Positions 51,339 through 62,902 of a DNA stretch of 64,000 nucleotides are shown in pieces (the first letter of the stretch is position 1; each line of letters begins with the position of its first letter). The stretch comes from Deinococcus deserti VCD115 (GTDB lineage Bacteria > Deinococcota > Deinococci > Deinococcales > Deinococcaceae), in assembly GCF_000020685.1 (NCBI RefSeq), contig NC_012529.1, forward strand, positions 186,001 to 250,000. Reading direction: 5' to 3'. The notes below the pieces were generated by a model that saw nothing but the letters and a program-made list of their open reading frames with translations, did no database searches and was not told the DNA's origin. A program made the translations under genes and the position numbers.

Positions 51339-53104
51339 GCCCACAGATTCAGTACCCGCTGAGTGCGGTGGCGCATCAGCCCGAACTGCTGCTGGCGCTC
51401 TCGCTGCTGGCGGTGGCTCCGGAACTCGGTGGCGTCCTGATCCGGGGCGACCGCGGCGCAGCGAAAAGCACTGCCGCGCGCGGCCTGGCGTCGTTGCTGC
51501 CCGCACGTCAGGACGGCGAGGCGGCGCCGTTTGTCAACCTGCCCCTGGGCGCCAGTGAGGACCGGGTGGTGGGCAGCCTGGACCTGGACGCCGCACTGCG
51601 CGGTGAGGCCCGGCTCAGGGGCGGCCTGATCGCCGCAGCCCACGGCGGCGTGCTGTATATCGATGAGGTCAACCTGCTTCCCGACCATCTGGTCGACGTC
51701 CTGCTGGACGCCGCGGCCATGGGCGTTCACCGGGTGCAGCGCGACGGCCTGAGCGTCGAGCAGCCCGCCCGCTTTGCCCTGGTGGGCAGCATGAATCCCG
51801 AAGAGGGAGCGCTGCGGCCTCAGTTTCTGGACCGCTTCGGCCTGTGCGTGGATGTCCAGGCCCCACGGGAAGCGGCGCAGCGCGCGGACATCATGCGCAG
51901 GCGCATGGCTTTCGAGACGGACCCGGACGGTTTTCAGGCCACCTGGCACCCGCAGGAGACCGCCCTGCGTGAGCGGCTGCACGCAGCCCGGCAGCGGCTG
52001 CCGGGAGTCACCCTGCCGGACGCCCTGCTCACGGCGATCGCCACCCTCAGTGCCGACTCTGGTGTACGGAGCCTGCGTGCCGATCTGGTTTTGCACCGCG
52101 CTGCGAGGGCCCTGGCCGCGCTGGAGGGACGCGCTCAGGTCCACGAAGATGATCTTCATCAGGTTGCTCCGCTGGTTCTGGTTCACCGCCGAGACCCCCG
52201 CCTGGCACCGCTGCCGCCGCCCCCGTCCCGGCCACCACCGCCTGAACCTCCCTCCACCCACAGCGAGCCGCCGGAGCCCGAGTCGGACGAGAGCAGCGAC
52301 CAACACTCCGCCCCAGATACCCAGGAATCCTCAAACTTGCAGGAAGCTCCAGAAACACCGGAAGACGTCCTGCCGCCCACACCCGGAAGTGCTCCGGTAC
52401 GTCTGGCTGCCCTTCCAGCCCCAGGCCGGCATCCGGGTGGTGCGGCCCAGGGGCGGGTGGTGAGAGCTGCGCCTGATTCGCAGACCAGCCGCCTGGCCCT
52501 GCCTGACACCCTTCGCGCTGCCCTGCTACGCAGCGGCGGAAAGCCGTTTGAGCTGTCCCGCGCCGATTTCCACACACCGGTTCACGAGAAGCGCGGAGGC
52601 CGGCGGGTGCTGTTTGTCGCTGACACCAGCGGCAGCATGGGCGCGCAGGGCCGCATGGGCGCGGTCAAAGGCGCCATGCTGGCGGTGCTGGAGCAGCAGG
52701 CGCGGCGTGACCGGGTGGCCCTGATCACCTTCCGTGCGACGGGAGCGGTACGGGCGCTTGAATGGACTGCCGACGCCACGCTGGCCGAGGCGGCAATCAC
52801 GGCAGCCCCGACCGGAGGCCGCACTCCGCTGGCCCACGCGCTGGTCCTGGCGCGCGAGGTTCTGGCCACCGAACCCGGCGCCGAACTGGTGCTGTTCACC
52901 GATGGCCGGGCCAACGTGGCGCTCTCACCGTCGGGTGACGCCTGGGCCGACGCGCTGGAAGCCGCCCGCGCCCTGGGTGGTGTTCCGGCGCTGGTGGTGG
53001 ACACCGAAGCCGGGCATGTGCGGCTGGGCCGCGCCGGGGCCCTGGCTGAAGTGCTGGGCGCGCGCGTGCAGCCACTCTGGCCCACACCAGTGGGGGCCCC
53101 GTGA
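51335..53104 (+). CDS. Magnesium-chelatase-type ChlI-ChlD fusion (CobN partner)
   Basis: 589 residues. An AAA+ ATPase module comes first: Walker [10 protein letters not shown] (Lys44), [20 protein letters not shown] as Walker B, and the sensor region [20 protein letters not shown] Pro/Glu/Ser-rich linker spans roughly 290-375. The C-terminal von Willebrand A domain has the MIDAS motif DTSGSMG at about residue 430. Such fusions replace CobS/CobT as the motor of CobN. ATGA overlap with cobN supports this pairing. Confidence 0.94.
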
Positions 53105-54453
53105 AACGCATTGTGCTGGCCGCGCCTCATTCCGGCAGCGGCAAAACCACCGTCGCGTCGCTTCTGTGCCTGGCCCTCAGGCACCGGGGCCTGCGGGTGC
53201 AGCCGTTCAAGCTGGGCCCTGATTACCTGGACCCCACCCACCTGAGCCGCGCGGCCGGCAGAGCGGCCCGCAACCTCGACTCGTTCCTGCTGCCGCCTTC
53301 CAGGCTGAGCGAGCTGTTCGCCCGGGCGGCCGCGCAGGCCGACGTCAGCGTGCTGGAGGGCGTCATGGGCCTGTATGACGGCCGCAGTCCGCTGAGTGAC
53401 GAGCATTCCACCGCTGATCTGGCGCGGTTGCTGAGCACTCCCGTGATTCTGGTGATCGACGCCGGCGGCATGGCCCGGACCGTCGCGGCGATCGCCGCTG
53501 GCCTGCGGGACTTCGGGACCGGGGTTCACGTTGCCGGCGTGATCCTCAACCGGGTGGGCAGCGAACGTCACGCCGAGCTGTGTGAAGCGGCCCTGGCCCA
53601 GGTGAACCTGCCGGTGCTGGGCTTCGTGACGCGGGACGAGGCGCTGCATCTGCCTTCACGGCACCTCGGGCTGCTCAGCGCCGAACAGGCCAGCTGGGAC
53701 GAGGCGGCGGCCCTGAACGCCGCCCGGCACCTCCGACTGGACGACATCTTGAGCGCCGCGCAGGTGCCGCCCTTGCCTGCAGCCCAGGTTCAGGCTCCTG
53801 CACAGCCGGTGGCGCGAATTGGGTATGCCATTGACGAGGCCTTTCATTTCTACTACCCCGACGCCCTGGATGAACTCCGGGTGGCCGGTGCAGAGCTGGT
53901 GCCGTTCAGTCCACTGCGCGACCCGGAACTGCCCGCCGGCATCGGCGGCCTGCTGCTGGGCGGCGGCTACCCGGAGGCTCACGCGGCGCAGCTCTCGGCG
54001 AACGTATCCATGCGCCAGAGCGTCCGGGATTTTGCAGCGTCCGGACGGCCGGTGGTCGGCGAGTGCGGAGGGTTGATGTACCTCGCCGAGTCGCTGCAGG
54101 ACCTTGAAGGGCAGACCCATGAACAGTGCGGGGTCATTCCCTACCGCACCCGCATGCAGGGCCGTCTGACGCTAGGGTACCGCGACGCCACCGCCCTGCA
54201 CGCCACGCCTCTGGCGCCTGGGGGTTCGACCCTGCGTGGGCACGAATTTCATTACAGCGCACTGATGCACGAACCCACCCGCCCGGCCTATCGCTGGACG
54301 GCCCACGACGGCAGCGAGGTTCTCGAAGGCTACGCCCATGGCAATGTGCTGGCCAGCTACCTGCACCTCCATTACGCCGCCGACCCGGCAACAGCCCGCC
54401 GACTGGTAATGGCCTGCAGGCCGGAGCCCGGCGTACCGGAGCCCAGTTCATGA
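53101..54453 (+). CDS. cbiA: Cobyrinate a,c-diamide synthase
   Basis: 450 residues. N-terminal ATPase part: [38 protein letters not shown] and [14 protein letters not shown]-terminal class I glutaminase part: [18 protein letters not shown] and the nucleophile region [17 protein letters not shown]. It amidates the a and c side chains of cobyrinate using glutamine. GTG start overlapping the chelatase gene by 4 bases. Confidence 0.96.
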   Translation: MKRIVLAAPHSGSGKTTVASLLCLALRHRGLRVQPFKLGPDYLDPTHLSRAAGRAARNLDSFLLPPSRLSELFARAAAQADVSVLEGVMGLYDGRSPLSDEHSTADLARLLSTPVILVIDAGGMARTVAAIAAGLRDFGTGVHVAGVILNRVGSERHAELCEAALAQVNLPVLGFVTRDEALHLPSRHLGLLSAEQASWDEAAALNAARHLRLDDILSAAQVPPLPAAQVQAPAQPVARIGYAIDEAFHFYYPDALDELRVAGAELVPFSPLRDPELPAGIGGLLLGGGYPEAHAAQLSANVSMRQSVRDFAASGRPVVGECGGLMYLAESLQDLEGQTHEQCGVIPYRTRMQGRLTLGYRDATALHATPLAPGGSTLRGHEFHYSALMHEPTRPAYRWTAHDGSEVLEGYAHGNVLASYLHLHYAADPATARRLVMACRPEPGVPEPSS

Positions 54454-55346
54454 GCCGCCGGGCGCTGCTGCTGGCCCTGGCTCTGGACGCCCTGGGTGAA
54501 CCGCCCCCCCGCTGGCACCCGGTGGTGTGGATGGGCAACTACCTGAGCTGGGCGCGGCGTGGCTGGCGCGCCCGGACGTCTGCTGGGCAGCTCCGAGAAG
54601 GCGCTGTGAGCTGGGGGCTTGGCGCGGGCATGGCTGGAATGGCAGGTCTGCTCGCCGCGCGGGGACCGTGGTGGGTGCAGGGCGCGGCGCTCAAACCTCT
54701 CTTGGCACGAAAGGCCCTGTTTGACGCCGTGGCCGAGGTGCGGGCCGCGCTGGTCCGGGACGACCTGCGTGAGGCGCGCCGTCTGCTGGCGTGGCATCTG
54801 GTCAGCCGGGACACTTCACAGCTGAGTGCTAGCGAGGTTGCTGGGGCGGCCATAGAAAGCCTCGCCGAGAACCTTTCGGACAGTGTCGTGGCGCCTCTGC
54901 TGGCCTTCCGCGTGGGCGGCCTGCCTCTGGCATCGACCTACCGCCTGTGCAATACCGCCGACGCGATGTGGGGGTACCGCACACCGGAACTGGAGTGGAC
55001 CGGCAAGACGGCCGCGCGGGCCGACGATCTGCTGAATCTAGCGCCCGCGCGCCTGACGGCCCTGTGCACGCTGGTGGCCTCGGGGGGCCGGGGGCTCGGG
55101 GTCTGGGTGCGCGACCGCGGGCGTACCAGCAGCCCGAACGCCGGGCATCCCATGAGTGCCTTTGCGGGCGTGCTGGACGTACAGCTCGACAAACGCGGCG
55201 TCTATGTTCTGAACCCTGGGGGCCGCGAACCCACCGCCGGGGACGTGCGACACGCCTTGGGGCTGGCCCGCACGACGCTGTTCGTGGCTGTGGTCGTTCT
55301 GCTGCTGCCAGGACCTCGCACCGTGGGGAGCCGTAGCCGCGCATGA
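54450..55346 (+). CDS. cbiB: Adenosylcobinamide-phosphate synthase
   Basis: 298 residues, membrane bound. CbiB segments are [71 protein letters not shown] and [20 protein letters not shown]. It attaches the aminopropanol (phosphate) arm to adenosylcobyric acid. ATGA overlap with cbiA. Confidence 0.95.
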   Translation: MSRRALLLALALDALGEPPPRWHPVVWMGNYLSWARRGWRARTSAGQLREGAVSWGLGAGMAGMAGLLAARGPWWVQGAALKPLLARKALFDAVAEVRAALVRDDLREARRLLAWHLVSRDTSQLSASEVAGAAIESLAENLSDSVVAPLLAFRVGGLPLASTYRLCNTADAMWGYRTPELEWTGKTAARADDLLNLAPARLTALCTLVASGGRGLGVWVRDRGRTSSPNAGHPMSAFAGVLDVQLDKRGVYVLNPGGREPTAGDVRHALGLARTTLFVAVVVLLLPGPRTVGSRSRA

Positions 55347-55407
55347 CCAGAGTTTTCTTGTATGGCACATACGCCAGCAGCTCCGCACAGCTTGCGGGAG
55401 GCCAGCC

Positions 55408-56412
55408 GTGACCCTTCCGCCTCTGCTGCCGCGCGCTCCACACGGCGGGCCGACTTCCGCGTCCTTTGCTGGCCTCGACTTCAGTGTCAACACCAATCCG
55501 TTCGGCCCGAACCCAATCCTGCTTGAAGCGGTGCAGCGCGCAGACCATGGGCAGTACCCCGACCCGACGTACCGGGCCGTCAGAGAAACCCTGGCCGCCT
55601 GGCACGGCGTGGTGCCGGAGTGCGTCGCCCTGGCGGTCGGCGTCTCCGACCTGCTGCACCGGCTGGTGCGCGCCTTTCTGCCGCCTGGGGGAACGCTGCT
55701 GAGCCTGCACGCCCCGTTCGGCGAACTTGCCCGCGCCGCCGCCCTGCAGCGGGCCAGCGTGCGGGTGGTCGATACGCTGCCCACAGTGCTGCCTCCAGGC
55801 ACGCGACTGGTGTATGTCGGTCATCCCCACAACCCCACCGGCCGGCGGCTGTCCGCTGCAAAACTTCAGATGCTGGCAGGCGTGTGCACAGGTGCCGGCG
55901 CCCTGCTGCTGCTCGACGAGGCCTATGCCCCCTTCCTGCTGGATGAAGCCGGGATTCAGGGAGCCGCTGTCGTGCGCCTGATTTCTCCGGGTAAAGCTCA
56001 TGGGCTGGTCGGCGCCCGGCCTGGATATGCGCTGGCAGCGCCGGACGTGGTCGCGCAGCTTGAGAACCTTGCACCTGCCTGGCACGTTCCTGCCGGCACA
56101 GCGGCGTTGCTGGCCACCCTGCCTGAGGCCCAGCCATTTCTGTCGGAGACACTGCCGCGCGTCCGTGACCTTGCCTCCACACTCGCGGCTGATCTGAGGC
56201 ATCTGGGGCAGGTGGAACACCACGGCACTCCGTACATGACCCTCAACGTAAATCAGGGGTCTGCCGTTGCATCCAGCCTGCTCGACCATGGGGTCCGGGT
56301 CCGCGACTGCAGCAGCTTCGGCCTGCCAGGATGCATCCGGGTCAGCACCCGAAGCGCCACTGAGAACGACATGCTGCTCAACGCATTGTCAGTGGTGATG
56401 GCCAGCACGTAA
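55408..56412 (+). CDS. CobD/CobC-type threonine-phosphate decarboxylase-like aminotransferase
   Basis: 334 residues, PLP fold type I. It shows [36 protein letters not shown] and the PLP lysine in [20 protein letters not shown]. In B12 operons this protein makes (R)-1-amino-2-propanol phosphate or its precursor for the step done by CbiB. GTG start with GGGAGG 8 bases upstream, 61 bases after cbiB; it is the last gene of the operon. Confidence 0.9.
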   Translation: MTLPPLLPRAPHGGPTSASFAGLDFSVNTNPFGPNPILLEAVQRADHGQYPDPTYRAVRETLAAWHGVVPECVALAVGVSDLLHRLVRAFLPPGGTLLSLHAPFGELARAAALQRASVRVVDTLPTVLPPGTRLVYVGHPHNPTGRRLSAAKLQMLAGVCTGAGALLLLDEAYAPFLLDEAGIQGAAVVRLISPGKAHGLVGARPGYALAAPDVVAQLENLAPAWHVPAGTAALLATLPEAQPFLSETLPRVRDLASTLAADLRHLGQVEHHGTPYMTLNVNQGSAVASSLLDHGVRVRDCSSFGLPGCIRVSTRSATENDMLLNALSVVMAST

Positions 56413-56541
56413 CCGTTGACGTGCCGATCATGCCCTTTGGGGAGGTGGTTCTCACCCCGCAGGTGTGCATATGCCCGCAGAGCAGATTGCCCAGGGGCCA
56501 GGAATTCTGACCGTACCGTTCGTTACGAGCACCCGTTTCGC

Positions 56542-56570
56542 TTGACATGCCACCTGTAAGCGCTTACAGT
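56542..56570 (+). promoter_or_regulatory. Promoter and LacI-type operator of the sugar regulator gene
   Basis: TTGACA (56542-56547), 17-base spacer, TACAGT (56565-56570). The palindrome CTGTAAGCGCTTACAG fills 56554-56569, covering spacer and -10. The start codon at 56581 is 10 bases past the -10, so the mRNA has almost no leader. The operator core GTAAGCGCTTAC is typical for LacI/GalR regulators and is repeated at 57613-57626, so autoregulation is likely. Confidence 0.85.
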
Positions 56571-56580
56571 CTCCTTACCG

Positions 56581-57588
56581 ATGGAACCGACGATCAAAGA
56601 TGTTGCCCAGAGAGCCAAGGTCTCTACGGCGACGGTTTCACGGGTCCTGAACGGACAGCACTGGGTCGCGGAGCAAACCAAAGCTGCCGTCCTCCAGGCT
56701 GTGCAGGAACTGAACTACAAACCCAATGCAGTCGCCCGCAGCCTGATGAACGCGCAGACCAAAACCCTGGCGATCCTCTTTCCCAACGTCTCTGACATGT
56801 TCTCCGGTACGGTCCTCAGCGGAATTGAGGATGCGGCCCACGAGCGCGGATTCAGCGTCATCGTCTGCAAAACGGGCGGCGGCCACGACCGCACCTTGAG
56901 TTACCTCCAGCTTTTAGCGGAAAAGCGGGTGGATGGAATTATCTTCGCCAGTGAAGTTTTGCGTGAGGAGTACTCCAGCTTCGTCCAGCAGGTGCGCATT
57001 CCACTCGTCGTCCTCTCGGGCGAGAGTGTTCAGCCTGAAATTCCGACCATCCGCTGCAATGACCATCAGGCCGCGTACGCTGCCACTTCCTACCTGATCG
57101 GTCAGGGACACGAGCATATCGGGATGCTCTACGGCGGGGCCCATGAGACACCAGAGCAGAATGGCCGCCTGACAGGCTTCCATGAGGCGCACCGTGATCA
57201 TGGCCTGGTTGTGGTACCTGAACACGTGCTGTGCCTGGAAGGCTTTGCTTTCAAGGACGGTCAGGCTGGCGGTGCACGCCTGCTGCATCAGGCAAAAGGC
57301 CTGACCGCGATCTTCGCGAGCAGCGACGAGCTGGCCCTGGGGGTCATGTCCGCAGCCTACGCGCGGGGCATTCAGGTTCCTTCGGATCTGAGCGTGATGG
57401 GTTTCGACGACCTCCCGCTTGCCGAGATGAGCATCCCTCCCCTGACGACCGTACGGCAGCCCCTCTATGGGATGGGTCGGCGCGCCGCGACCATGCTGCT
57501 TGACCATATCCAGGACATTAAAAAGCTGGAAGGACACGCGGTTTTCCCAACAACGATCATAGAGCGGAAAAGTGTGCGCCGGCTCTAG
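56581..57588 (+). CDS. LacI-family sugar-responsive repressor
   Basis: 335 residues. The N-terminal helix-turn-helix reads TIKDVAQRAKVSTATVSRVLNG, followed by the hinge helix NAVARSLMNAQT and a periplasmic-binding-like effector domain (ILFPNVSDMFSGTVLSGIED; VMGFDDLPLAEMSIPPLTTV). Together with the alpha-glucosidase and sugar-binding protein genes behind it, it probably senses an alpha-glucoside such as maltose or trehalose. Operators lie in front of its own gene and of the glucosidase gene. Confidence 0.93.
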   Translation: MEPTIKDVAQRAKVSTATVSRVLNGQHWVAEQTKAAVLQAVQELNYKPNAVARSLMNAQTKTLAILFPNVSDMFSGTVLSGIEDAAHERGFSVIVCKTGGGHDRTLSYLQLLAEKRVDGIIFASEVLREEYSSFVQQVRIPLVVLSGESVQPEIPTIRCNDHQAAYAATSYLIGQGHEHIGMLYGGAHETPEQNGRLTGFHEAHRDHGLVVVPEHVLCLEGFAFKDGQAGGARLLHQAKGLTAIFASSDELALGVMSAAYARGIQVPSDLSVMGFDDLPLAEMSIPPLTTVRQPLYGMGRRAATMLLDHIQDIKKLEGHAVFPTTIIERKSVRRL

Positions 57589-57612
57589 GTTCTGATTATT
57601 TTTGTCTCAACC

Positions 57613-57626
57613 TGTAAGCGCTTACG
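57613..57626 (+). promoter_or_regulatory. Second LacI-type operator
   Basis: TGTAAGCGCTTACG shares the 12-bp core GTAAGCGCTTAC with the operator at 56554-56569. It lies 42 bases before the glucosidase start and is followed at once by a small hairpin (GGGAC-AAAA-GTCCC, 57626-57639). Confidence 0.85.
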
Positions 57627-57668
57627 GGACAAAAGTCCCTGATGTCACTCAGCAAAGGAGCGACCCGC

Positions 57669-59375
57669 ATGGCCTGGTGGAAAGAAAGTGTGGTGTATCA
57701 GATCTACCCTCGTTCGTTTTTTGACACGGATGGCGACGGTATCGGCGACTTACGTGGTATCACCGCGAAGCTGGACTACCTGCAAACCCTCGGCGCAGAT
57801 GTCATCTGGCTGTGCCCCGTCTACCAGTCCCCCAACGACGACGGCGGCTATGACATCAGCGACTACCGCGCAATCATGGCCGAGTTCGGCACCATGGCAG
57901 ACTTCGACGAACTCCTTGCCGAGATGCACCAACGTGGCATGCGGCTGATCATGGACCTTGTCGTGAACCACACCAGCGACGAGCACCCCTGGTTCGTCGA
58001 GGCACGCAAATCAAAGGACAACCCCTTCCGGGACTTCTACATCTGGCATCCGGGAAAGGAGGGCGAACCACCGAACAACTGGGGCTCGCACTTCGGCGGC
58101 TCTGCCTGGAAGTACGACCCAGGGACGGAGGAGTACTTCCTGCATCTCTTCTCCGAGCGGCAACCCGACCTCAACTGGGAAAACCCCCGCGTTCGCGAGC
58201 AGGTCTACGACATGATGACTTTCTGGCTGGACAAGGGCGTGGACGGCTTCCGGATGGACACCATCAACATGCTCTCCAAAGCCCCGGGCTTTCCTGAGGC
58301 ATCCGCGCGGGGCAGCGAGCGGTACGTCCTGGCCGAAGAACACTTCCTCAATGGTCCACGACTGCTGGAGTACCTGCGCGAGATGCACGAGCGGGTGCTC
58401 TCAAAGTACGACGTGCTCACCGTCGGGGAGGCACCGGGAGTCAGCCCTGAACTCGGGGTCACCTACACGCACGAGACCGAAGGCGTGCTGAGCATGATCT
58501 TTCAGTTCGAGCACATGGCGCTCGACAGTGACCCCAGTCATCCCACCCCCAAGTGGAGCAAGGTGCCCTGGAGTCTTGCCGAACTGAAGCGCATCACCTC
58601 CCGCTGGCAGGACGCCCTGCATGGTCAGGGCTGGAACAGCCTGTACCTCTCCAACCATGACGTGCCACGCCTGGTCTCCCGGTTCGGCAACGACCGCCTC
58701 TACCGGGTGGAATCCGCCAAACTCCTCGCCACGTTCCTGCACACCCTGCAAGGCACCCCCTACATCTACCAGGGGGACGAGATCGGCATGACGAACGTTC
58801 AGTTCAGCAGCATCGAGGACTACCGGGACGTCGACACGCTGAATTTCTACCGCGAACAGGTGCACCAGCAGGGCCAATCGTCCGCCGAGACCCTGGCCAT
58901 GATCCACGCCAAAGGCCGCGACAACGCCCGCACTCCCATGCAGTGGAATACCCAGCCGAACGCCGGTTTCACGACGGGGACGCCCTGGATCAGGGTCAAT
59001 CCGAGCCATACCGAGATTAATGTCGAAGCAGCGTTGCAGGACCCAGACTCGATCTTCTGGTACTACCGCGAGCTGATCCGGCTGCGCCGCACACACCCGG
59101 TGATCGTCTCCGGCCGCTACGACCTGATCCTGCCGGACCATCCTCAGGTGTACGCCTACACCCGGACGGCGGAGCAGCAACAGCTGCTGGTGCTTCTCAA
59201 CTTCAGCCTGGACACAGTCACGCTTCCCTGGCCAGGCGAGCTTCCCTCACCCTCCACACAGTTGCTGCTTGCCAATTACCTGGCGCCGCAGCAGCCGGAA
59301 GAACACCTGACCCTCCGCCCTTACGAAGCGCGGGTGTACCTCACCTGCCTCCACGGGGGTGATGGCCTGAACTGA
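57669..59375 (+). CDS. GH13 alpha-glucosidase
   Basis: 568 residues of GH13 subfamily 31-like architecture. Conserved regions: [14 protein letters not shown] (I), GFRMDTIN with nucleophile Asp197 (II), TVGEAPG with acid/base Glu254 (III) and SNHDVPR with Asp331 (IV). The residue after Asp197 is Thr, as in enzymes preferring alpha-1,4 bonds, rather than the Val of isomaltases. AAAGGAG lies 8 bases before the chosen ATG and the upstream ATG at 57642 would put it inside the gene. No signal peptide, so it acts in the cytoplasm on imported oligosaccharides. Confidence 0.93.
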   Translation: MAWWKESVVYQIYPRSFFDTDGDGIGDLRGITAKLDYLQTLGADVIWLCPVYQSPNDDGGYDISDYRAIMAEFGTMADFDELLAEMHQRGMRLIMDLVVNHTSDEHPWFVEARKSKDNPFRDFYIWHPGKEGEPPNNWGSHFGGSAWKYDPGTEEYFLHLFSERQPDLNWENPRVREQVYDMMTFWLDKGVDGFRMDTINMLSKAPGFPEASARGSERYVLAEEHFLNGPRLLEYLREMHERVLSKYDVLTVGEAPGVSPELGVTYTHETEGVLSMIFQFEHMALDSDPSHPTPKWSKVPWSLAELKRITSRWQDALHGQGWNSLYLSNHDVPRLVSRFGNDRLYRVESAKLLATFLHTLQGTPYIYQGDEIGMTNVQFSSIEDYRDVDTLNFYREQVHQQGQSSAETLAMIHAKGRDNARTPMQWNTQPNAGFTTGTPWIRVNPSHTEINVEAALQDPDSIFWYYRELIRLRRTHPVIVSGRYDLILPDHPQVYAYTRTAEQQQLLVLLNFSLDTVTLPWPGELPSPSTQLLLANYLAPQQPEEHLTLRPYEARVYLTCLHGGDGLN

Positions 59376-59554
59376 CCCACCCTGCGGCCCTCGGTTCCTG
59401 TCCCATAGGAGCGTTCCAGGGTCAGCCGCTCCAACGTCAGCCGTTCTGCACCCGCACGCGTCGTTCGCCACCTGACCAGCTTTCCTGCAGAGACCAGATG
59501 CTAGGCCACCCGATCACTCCCCGCCCGTTGCGATTGACCCCCAAGGAGGGAACC

Positions 59555-60817
59555 ATGAAAAGACCGATGACTGTCCTGAGTTTGACCGCCGCTATTGTCA
59601 CCGCCCAGGCTGGAGCCGCCACGGTAACAATCGATTGCGGAGCTGGCACCGGTTACGACCTGTGCAAGGAGGGCGTGAACCGCTGGGCCAAAAAGACAGG
59701 CAACACAGCCAAGTTTTTCGAAAGTCCCAACAATTCCACGGACCACCTCGGCCTGATCCAGCAGCAGCTTGCCGCCAAGAGTGCCGACATCGACGTCTAC
59801 CTGATCGACATCGTCTGGCCAGGCCTGCTGGCCGATCAACTTGTGGACCTGAAGGGGAAGGTGCCTGCCTCCGAGCTCAAGCAGCACTTCAAAGGCATCG
59901 TGGATGCAAACACTGTGAACGGCAAGCTTGTCGCCATCCCGTGGTTCACGGACGCAGGCCTCCTGTACTACCGCACGGACCTGCTGAAGAAGTACGGCTA
60001 CAAGGCGCCGCCCAGGACCTGGGCCGAACTCAGGACCATGGCACAGAAGATCCAGGCAGGAGAACGAAAGACGAATAAGGCCTTCACAGGATTCGTCTTC
60101 CAGGGCCGGAACGGCGAAAGCCTGACCTGCGACGCGCTGGAGTGGGTCGCGTCCTTCGGCGGCGGGACCATCGTGGATGACTCCGGGAAAATCACCATCA
60201 ACAACCCCAAAGCTGCCCAGGCGCTCGACACGGCGGCAAGCTGGATTCGTGACATTACCCCCGCCGGGGTCATCGCGTACGACGAGGAACAGTCCCGCGG
60301 CACCTTCCAGTCAGGAAACGCCGCCTTCATGCGCAACTGGCCCTACGCCTGGGCTTTGGGTCAGAGTGAGGACTCGCGCGTCAAAGGCAAGATCGGCGTG
60401 GCCGCCCTCCCCGCTGGACCCGGCGGCAAGCCAGCTGCGACCCTGGGTGGCTGGAACCTTGCGGTCAACACCTACTCCAAAAACCAGGCCGCAGCCATTG
60501 ACCTGATCCGCTACCTCACCAGCCCTGAGGAGCAGAAGATTCGCGCAACCGCACCGGGAGCTTCTTTCAATCCCACCGTGCAGGCGCTGTACAAGGACCC
60601 CCAGGTCCTGAAGGTCAATCCCTTCTACAGCAGCCTGATCAGCGTGTTTACGAACGCGGTCGCGCGTCCGTCCGGCCCGACCAAGGGCAAGTACAATCAG
60701 GTCTCACAAGCGTTCGCCAACGCTGCGAGCAGTGTGCTCAACCGCAAGGCCACTGGTCAGGCAGCCGTTGCCCAGCTCTCGACTGAGCTTTCTCGGATCA
60801 AGGGCCGGGGCTGGTAA
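59555..60817 (+). CDS. ABC sugar-binding protein (trehalose/maltose type)
   Basis: 420 residues with a signal peptide ([20 protein letters not shown]) and no lipobox cysteine. The family-1 sugar-binding pattern is clear: [71 protein letters not shown] and [21 protein letters not shown] lies 5 bases before the ATG. It follows the glucosidase at 179 bases in the same direction. No permease genes follow, so it must work with membrane proteins encoded elsewhere. Confidence 0.92.
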   Translation: MKRPMTVLSLTAAIVTAQAGAATVTIDCGAGTGYDLCKEGVNRWAKKTGNTAKFFESPNNSTDHLGLIQQQLAAKSADIDVYLIDIVWPGLLADQLVDLKGKVPASELKQHFKGIVDANTVNGKLVAIPWFTDAGLLYYRTDLLKKYGYKAPPRTWAELRTMAQKIQAGERKTNKAFTGFVFQGRNGESLTCDALEWVASFGGGTIVDDSGKITINNPKAAQALDTAASWIRDITPAGVIAYDEEQSRGTFQSGNAAFMRNWPYAWALGQSEDSRVKGKIGVAALPAGPGGKPAATLGGWNLAVNTYSKNQAAAIDLIRYLTSPEEQKIRATAPGASFNPTVQALYKDPQVLKVNPFYSSLISVFTNAVARPSGPTKGKYNQVSQAFANAASSVLNRKATGQAAVAQLSTELSRIKGRGW

Positions 60818-61161
60818 GCCCGCACGACACAGGTATTGGGCTCGGACTTGAAGATTTTGGGGAACGCCCGTGTATCGCGCGTTCTCCATCTGTGTGCAGC
60901 AAGGGTAAGGCAGCACCGGACGCACTGTGTGCCCTGGACCACCAGTGGGAAGTGTGGTTGCGCCTACAGGACTTGAGGAGGGCATCGGGCCGCTGGACCT
61001 CAATGGCGGCGCACGGCGCGAGAGTGGCTTCAGGACGTCCCACTGACAGGCTTACTCACCACCGCGGTGCTTTCGAATATGCCTTGTCACGCAGTCTCGG
61101 TCCAGTTCCTATGCCGAAGATCCGTCCTGATGATGACCTTCGCGCAGGATGTCGCGGCTGG
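60818..61161. other. Intergenic region between convergent genes
   Basis: About 340 bases without a recognisable gene, permease remnant or RNA. Confidence 0.4.
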
Positions 61162-62100
61162 TCAGTCGCTTGAAATGGGGTGCCAGCCATTCACTCCTGT
61201 AGTGGAACGAGGGACCGTTGCTTTGCGCAGAGCAGCACTGGCCAGATCGTAAAACCCGGTCAGTTCCTTGCTGTTCGGGTAAGCCCGCAGCGCCCGCTGG
61301 GTGACGTCCACCGTCTTCTGGTGCTGCCCTGCCTGGGTCCAGGCTTCAAAGGCTTCCTGACGGTACAGGAAGTACACCGTGGGCACACCCAGACGAACCG
61401 CGCGGTCGAAGGACTCGGTGGCGGCCCGAACGTCGCCCAACCGGAGCTGAGCCTTGGCCAGTCCCCACCAGGCATAAGGGTCATTTGGCCGGGCTTTGAC
61501 GTCCTGCTCGCCATGCTGCCTGAGGTGCTGCCAGTTTGCGGCTGCGCTGAAATCAGCGCCCAGAATCTGACGCACTTCCGCTTCCCGGGCAGGCGGGTAA
61601 GCCACCAGATACTCGCCGTTGTAGTACTGCCACAGGGCCATCAGCTGCGCAGTGCTCAGGCGCAGCGAGGGGCCAAGCAAGGGATCACTGATCAGAAACT
61701 GTCCTTTGCTGTAGCCGTAGACCGTGCGGAAGTGAGCCACATTGCTGCCGGTTTGCAGACGTTGTTGCAGCACGACCGGAAAACCACGGGCGACCAGGGC
61801 ACGGACCAGTTCAGCGTCGCCGGCATACCGGATCACGCTACGAAGGCCAGCCCGGCCCAGGTATCCGGCGAGTTCCAGGCTCGTCACCTGCGGATCGCCG
61901 GGGTAATCCTTCATGGCGTTCGCCGCCTGAGCCTGCGTCACCTGGGTGCCGTAGTACCCAAGGAGCGTGATTGCCGTTACGGGTGCACAATTGTTCAGGG
62001 CCTGAAACTCATGACGAATATTTTTGAGCGTCACACTGACCGGTTGAGCAGACGCGGCGCTCCACCCGCACCACAACAGCAGCATCCAGCGAAGGGGCAT
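61162..62100 (-). CDS. Secreted C39-like peptidase with TPR-like tail
   Basis: 312 residues with a signal peptide (PLRWMLLLWCGWSAASA). The papain-like C39_2 core has the catalytic Cys in NNCAPVTAITLLGYYG (Cys38), His in VAHFRTVYGY and an Asp in LISDPLLGPS. From about residue 195 the chain becomes helical with a TPR-like pattern (PYAWWGLAKAQLRLGDVRAA; SFDRAVRLG). It probably cuts or binds peptides outside the cytoplasm; the target is unknown. No bacteriocin precursor was seen nearby. Confidence 0.82.
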   Translation of the reverse strand: MPLRWMLLLWCGWSAASAQPVSVTLKNIRHEFQALNNCAPVTAITLLGYYGTQVTQAQAANAMKDYPGDPQVTSLELAGYLGRAGLRSVIRYAGDAELVRALVARGFPVVLQQRLQTGSNVAHFRTVYGYSKGQFLISDPLLGPSLRLSTAQLMALWQYYNGEYLVAYPPAREAEVRQILGADFSAAANWQHLRQHGEQDVKARPNDPYAWWGLAKAQLRLGDVRAATESFDRAVRLGVPTVYFLYRQEAFEAWTQAGQHQKTVDVTQRALRAYPNSKELTGFYDLASAALRKATVPRSTTGVNGWHPISSD

Positions 62101-62226
62101 GCGTCATTTTCCTCGGGGTTGCTCTTCCTAAGGTGCTGCTTGTATTGCGATCTCTTGCGAAACATTTCACCCATAAAAGGACCTGCCAACCAGGTTCTGC
62201 GTTCGACGCGCATGATGCACCGGCGT

Positions 62227-62246
62227 TTTATAGGGCACGCTATAAA
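62227..62246 (-). promoter_or_regulatory. Inverted repeat upstream of the C39-like peptidase gene
   Basis: TTTATAG-GGCACG-CTATAAA, a perfect 7-6-7 repeat that contains TATA-like hexamers on both strands, 127 bases upstream of the peptidase start. It may be an operator, a promoter, or both. Confidence 0.35.
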
Positions 62247-62382
62247 TTGACACCGATTTGAGGTGGCTGAAGATCACCAAGTGCTGTCCACCGCGTCCAG
62301 GTAGTGAGATGAATTATCCCTGTTGTCCACACTTGCTTGATATGGGACGGCACGACCTGTATGGCAGGGGTACCATGATCCT

Positions 62383-62661
62383 ATGAACCCCGTGCGGGAA
62401 TGGAACTGGAAGAGCGGCGCATGGCTCTTGGGGGCGTTGCTACTGGTGGTTCTGGTCTATCAGCTGTCTGGAACGCATCTGGAGGCGTATCAGGTTGAGC
62501 TCAGCTTGATCTCAATGATCCTTATGGTGCTCTATGCGACCGACCGGACCTTTGTGCTGTGGCGACGAGGGGATTACCGCATGGCACTGGGAAACGCGTT
62601 CTTCTGCACTGTCGCGCTCATGCTGCAAGCCCGTTCCTTACTTATGATGGTGCGCTCTTGA
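62383..62661 (+). CDS. Small three-helix membrane protein
   Basis: 92 residues: a polar start with WNWKSG, then hydrophobic segments WLLGALLLVVLVYQL, LISMILMVLYATD and a third near the C-terminus. TACCAT lies 6 bases before the ATG and no Shine-Dalgarno is present, a leaderless arrangement. The family is not recognised. Confidence 0.68.
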   Translation: MNPVREWNWKSGAWLLGALLLVVLVYQLSGTHLEAYQVELSLISMILMVLYATDRTFVLWRRGDYRMALGNAFFCTVALMLQARSLLMMVRS

Positions 62662-62902
62662 AAACGGCCTGGGGCCCAGGCTGGCAACAAGTGGTTTGAA
62701 CCTAGGCCGTATAGAGCCCAGCGAGCAGCTGAGGCACCACCACTGTGTCTCAGCCCGAGAACCCGAGGAGGTGGTAGATCAGGGTTGGAATCCCGAAGCG
62801 GTCCGTCGTCTGAAAGTGCATCTGTTTCGTGTCGTCGATACCTGGATGAAATCCGGACCCTGCTTTGGTAGACAGGCGCCGCAACGTAGACCCGCTGCAT
62901 AC

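Noticed and set aside
62760..62830. Possible tRNA because of GGGTTGGAATCCC
   Set aside because: The T-loop has a substitution, and no acceptor, D or anticodon stems can be placed around it.
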